Below the pieces are notes generated by a model. That model was not told where the DNA came from and did no database searches. It worked only from the letters and a program-made list of their open reading frames with translations. Below are positions 62,455 through 64,000 of a DNA stretch of 64,000 nt, in pieces. A program made the translations under genes and the position numbers. Source of the stretch: a virus; IMG/VR virus record IMGVR_UViG_3300018080_000180, positions 1 through 64,000 of that record; one strand, written 5' to 3'. Each line of letters opens with the position of its first letter. Within the stretch, counting starts at the first letter, position 1.

Positions 62455-62538
62455 GGAGAAAGCCCCGGAACGCTTAAGCGGAAAGTGAAAGTAGGTATCC
62501 GGGTTAAGCGTGGGCCTGCGGCTCCGGGGCTCCTCTCC
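62455..62538 (-). other. Long structured RNA element before the zinc ribbon gene
   Basis: GGAGAGGAGCCCCGGA pairs with TCCGGGGCTTTCTCC over about 15 positions with one bulged A; inside, CGCTTAA pairs with TTAAGCG, leaving an asymmetric loop of about 12 bases and a 25-base terminal loop. The 3' side is followed by TTCTCCTTTTTC. It may act as a terminator/attenuator or a riboswitch-like control of the gene whose ATG is at 62436. Confidence 0.5.
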
Positions 62539-62566
62539 ATTGTATTCAGCGGTTTCATCTATGTAA

Positions 62567-62596
62567 AATATATTCATTTTCAATTGATGATGCCAA
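62567..62596 (-). promoter_or_regulatory. Possible promoter before the structured element
   Basis: TTGGCA (62591-62596) and TATATT (62567-62572) are 18 bases apart in an AT-rich stretch that also holds TCAATTGAAAAT, part of the early operator. The full ATTGAC-NN-TCAATTG palindrome is not present. It would start the transcript that carries the hairpin element. Confidence 0.35.
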
Positions 62597-62681
62597 TTAA
62601 TTTCCAAGCTGCAGCATAAACGACAACGATGACAAGTATGAACGCCGTGGCGACTACCCCTCCCCAGACGTCTCCAACCAT
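62580..62681 (-). CDS. One-helix membrane microprotein, 33 aa
   Basis: ATG at 62681, GAGAG weakly placed upstream, overlapping the nuclease gene by 28 bases. The product is almost entirely one hydrophobic helix ('VVATAFILVIVVVYAAAW'). Such peptides in phages include lysis inhibitors, superinfection exclusion proteins and holin partners; nothing more can be said. Confidence 0.45.
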   Translation of the reverse strand: MVGDVWGGVVATAFILVIVVVYAAAWKLIGIIN

Positions 62682-63091
62682 ATTCTTATACTCTCTGCAC
62701 GTTTCTTGAATGTCGCAATACTCGCAGAGACCCGACCTACGGAACGAGCAACAACCCATGGAACCCTCCTCGAATTTGTCACCTGCTTACCATGCAGCTT
62801 ACCGCTCTTGCTCTTGAGCTCAAGGTTCATGGCCAAGCAGAATTGCTCATCAACAGGTATCAAACACAGATTGTCCGGGCGCCCACGAAGCTCGCTGAAC
62901 ACAATCTTCTTCTCAAGGACCGTAAGCCGGCGCTCCAAGATCTTGAAGACCTTGTCCGGGATCCTGAAGTTGAATATTCCCCGCAGCGTCAGCTCATCGT
63001 CGGCGTAACTCTGAAGCGGCGCCTCAGACGCAACCTGATTCTTTTCCTTGTCGACCCACTTCTTTTTTGGCAGGAGCATCAGCTCCACCAT
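62654..63091 (-). CDS. VRR-NUC-like nuclease
   Basis: 145 residues. 'FSELRGRPDNLCLIPVDEQF' with 'LAMNLELKSKSGKLHGKQ' gives G-x-PD ... E-x-K ... G-K-L-x-x-x-Q, the VRR-NUC motif set, and 'VPWVVARSVGRVSASIA' fits the next strand. VRR-NUC enzymes cut branched DNA such as Holliday junctions. Its start overlaps the preceding microprotein by 13 bases. Confidence 0.7.
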   Translation of the reverse strand: MVELMLLPKKKWVDKEKNQVASEAPLQSYADDELTLRGIFNFRIPDKVFKILERRLTVLEKKIVFSELRGRPDNLCLIPVDEQFCLAMNLELKSKSGKLHGKQVTNSRRVPWVVARSVGRVSASIATFKKRAESIRIWLETSGEG

Positions 63092-63183
63092 CCGTTAAGA
63101 ACACCGAGCAAGACAATCACGACCCCGGCTATCGATCCGAGCGTAATTGCCACCATCCATAACTCCAGCTCCCTGTCGGTCAT
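63079..63183 (-). CDS. One-helix membrane microprotein, 34 aa
   Basis: GGAGG lies six bases before the ATG at 63183, which overlaps the upstream stop (TGATG). A short polar head (MTDRELELW) precedes a helix 'VAITLGSIAGVVIVLLGVL' and a Gly-Trp-Trp end. The strong ribosome site supports it. Function unknown. Confidence 0.6.
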   Translation of the reverse strand: MTDRELELWMVAITLGSIAGVVIVLLGVLNGWWS

Positions 63184-63431
63184 CAGTACCCTCCGTAGGT
63201 TTCTGCAGGCTTAATAGCCGCCATACGTTTCCGCCGCCCCGCCTCGCTCTCGATCCTTCCGCACTCGTCGCACCGATGACTTGCGACCTCACACCTTCTT
63301 GTTTTTTCGTTTCGCCTTTGCCGGGGGGTGCTGAAGAACGTGTCCACCCCGCACCCGAGACAGTTGAGTCTTACTTCCCCCGCCGACGTTAATGTGTGGG
63401 GTTGTATCTTCGAAGTCGTTGAAGAGCGCAT
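63183..63431 (-). CDS. Cys-rich zinc-binding protein, 82 aa
   Basis: GAGG lies six bases before the ATG, coupled to the upstream stop by TGATG. CLGC and CDEC pairs with a further Cys and His ('RRCEVASHRCDECG') make a zinc site. The C-terminus is basic. Its 5' 143 bases overlap another plausible gene in a different frame (63289-63531). Confidence 0.6.
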   Translation of the reverse strand: MRSSTTSKIQPHTLTSAGEVRLNCLGCGVDTFFSTPRQRRNEKTRRCEVASHRCDECGRIESEAGRRKRMAAIKPAETYGGY

Positions 63432-63531
63432 CAGTAACCTCTCGATCCTCCAGCGGAGTGATCAGGCTGATGTACCGGCTCGTTTTCGGCCTGATGTTCT
63501 TGTACGTGTGCCACGCCTTCAATATCGGCAT
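63289..63531 (-). CDS. Overlapping 80-aa gene in a third frame
   Basis: GGGAG lies ten bases before the ATG. The product is well balanced ('LKAWHTYKNIRPKTSRYISL', 'EVTDALFNDFEDTTPHINVG', basic tail AKAKRKNKK) and more protein-like than the overlapping parts of its neighbours. It overlaps the end of the 146-aa gene and the start of the Cys-rich gene, so it is entirely overprinted. No family recognised. Confidence 0.5.
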   Translation of the reverse strand: MPILKAWHTYKNIRPKTSRYISLITPLEDREVTDALFNDFEDTTPHINVGGGSKTQLSRVRGGHVLQHPPAKAKRKNKKV

Positions 63532-63871
63532 ACTTTGTCATCTCCCTTCTTTCGTCGGCCTTTCGACAGTAGTCCGCATACCACGGCTCATTTGCAAGCA
63601 GCTTCTTGTGCCACTCCGGAGCAATAATCCGGAACTTGTCTTCCTTGAACTCATCAAGAAATGCAACATAGTCCTGCTCTTTCTCGTGATCCATGGTTGT
63701 CCACGTCAGGCCCATGCCACTGTTGAACATGAGAAGGGCTTCGCCGGCAGGGTATCCCATCGCATACGCTTCGTCCTGAAGCCTACGGAGGAATTCAATA
63801 ACGTCCTGCGCTTCGTCGGGCAGCTTCCTGCTCCGGAGCTCGTCTTGGCTGCAGCAATCAATCAATCTCAT
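63431..63871 (-). CDS. Unknown 146-aa protein
   Basis: ATGA overlap with the upstream gene. Residues 1-110 are helical and coherent ('EAQDVIEFLRRLQDEAYAMG', 'FLDEFKEDKFRIIAPEWHKK'); the last 34 ('EGVAHVQEHQAENEPVHQPD') are low complexity and overlap the 80-aa gene. Function unknown. Confidence 0.6.
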   Translation of the reverse strand: MRLIDCCSQDELRSRKLPDEAQDVIEFLRRLQDEAYAMGYPAGEALLMFNSGMGLTWTTMDHEKEQDYVAFLDEFKEDKFRIIAPEWHKKLLANEPWYADYCRKADERREMTKYADIEGVAHVQEHQAENEPVHQPDHSAGGSRGY

Positions 63872-64000
63872 AGCGGCACCTCACCTATCTTTCCCGTAGC
63901 CAATTTGAAAGACCTCCTGAATTCAGCCAACTCCTCATCGGTCATCCGCTCCTCTGGGGTGGGCGCAGGGGCTTTGGGTGCCGGCGGCCGACGTTCTGAG
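63868..64000 (-). CDS. C-terminal part of a gene entering from the right edge
   Basis: Forty-three codons before TGA are visible: a Pro/Ala-rich linker ('RRPPAPKAPAPTPEER') and a short helix 'MTDEELAEFRRSFKLATGKI'. The start lies outside the window. The stop overlaps the next ATG. Not enough is visible to name it. Confidence 0.6.
   Translation of the reverse strand, partial: SERRPPAPKAPAPTPEERMTDEELAEFRRSFKLATGKIGEVPL

Noticed and set aside
1-64000. The two partial genes at the window ends being one gene of a circular genome
   Set aside because: Joining position 1 to 64000 directly leaves the frames one base out of phase, and the window length is a round number, so it is probably cut from a longer sequence.

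Overview
The window is a 64,000-base piece of a double-stranded DNA bacteriophage genome. All but one of the convincing genes lie on the minus strand, so everything is described from high to low coordinates. Genes are packed, often with ATGA, TGATG or TAATG junctions, and most have a strong GGAGG-type ribosome site. The set of structural genes (large and small terminase, P22-like portal, scaffold, HK97-type capsid, head-tail connector and beta-rich nozzle, several internal virion proteins, and no sheath, tail tube or tape measure) suggests a short-tailed, podovirus-like phage. The promoters are sigma70-like. A proteobacterial host is likely but cannot be proved from the sequence. Both ends cut through genes, so the source molecule is longer than the window.

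Layout. 64.0-57.5 kb: small accessory genes, among them a VRR-NUC nuclease, a YopX-family protein, zinc ribbons, one-helix membrane microproteins, a GroES co-chaperonin and a methyltransferase, then the small terminase. 57.5-54.8 kb: an AT-richer accessory interval between the two terminase genes. It holds two tiny gene cassettes with terminal inverted repeats and attC-like junctions, and a protein that looks like an Acb2/Tad1 anti-CBASS sponge. 54.8-52.8 kb: large terminase. 52.8-46.3 kb: a surface-carbohydrate block (two sulfotransferases, a LicD-like transferase, four glycosyltransferases). 46.3-46.2 kb: a promoter, a hairpin RNA and a terminator that look like a stand-alone small RNA gene. 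46.2-23.3 kb: portal, scaffold, capsid, connector, nozzle, fibre-like repeat proteins and internal virion proteins. 23.3-10.5 kb: one 4265-residue polyvalent protein, probably packaged and ejected. 10.5-9.2 kb: XhlA-like membrane protein and endolysin, closed by a terminator. 9.1 kb to the left edge: early genes for DNA metabolism (SNF2 helicase, RecB-like nuclease, ERF annealing protein, NinB-like protein, SSB, a further nuclease, a replication-initiator-like protein) and a tRNA-His.

How it fits together. Three early promoters share the operator-like 15-mer ATTGAC-NN-TCAATTG over the -35 box. A fourth copy sits inside the giant virion gene, in front of a 51-codon overprinted reading frame that has its own GGAGG. 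A ribbon-helix-helix protein is the first gene behind one of these promoters and is the obvious candidate regulator. The early genes form a recombination module (nuclease, ERF, SSB, NinB-like). The giant protein carries GGDEF-like, metallopeptidase, ADP-ribosyltransferase-like and other polyvalent-protein modules separated by a repeated [T/A][L/F]SK motif. The main mobile elements are an antisense LAGLIDADG homing endonuclease placed in frame inside the helicase gene, and the cassette pair between the terminase genes.
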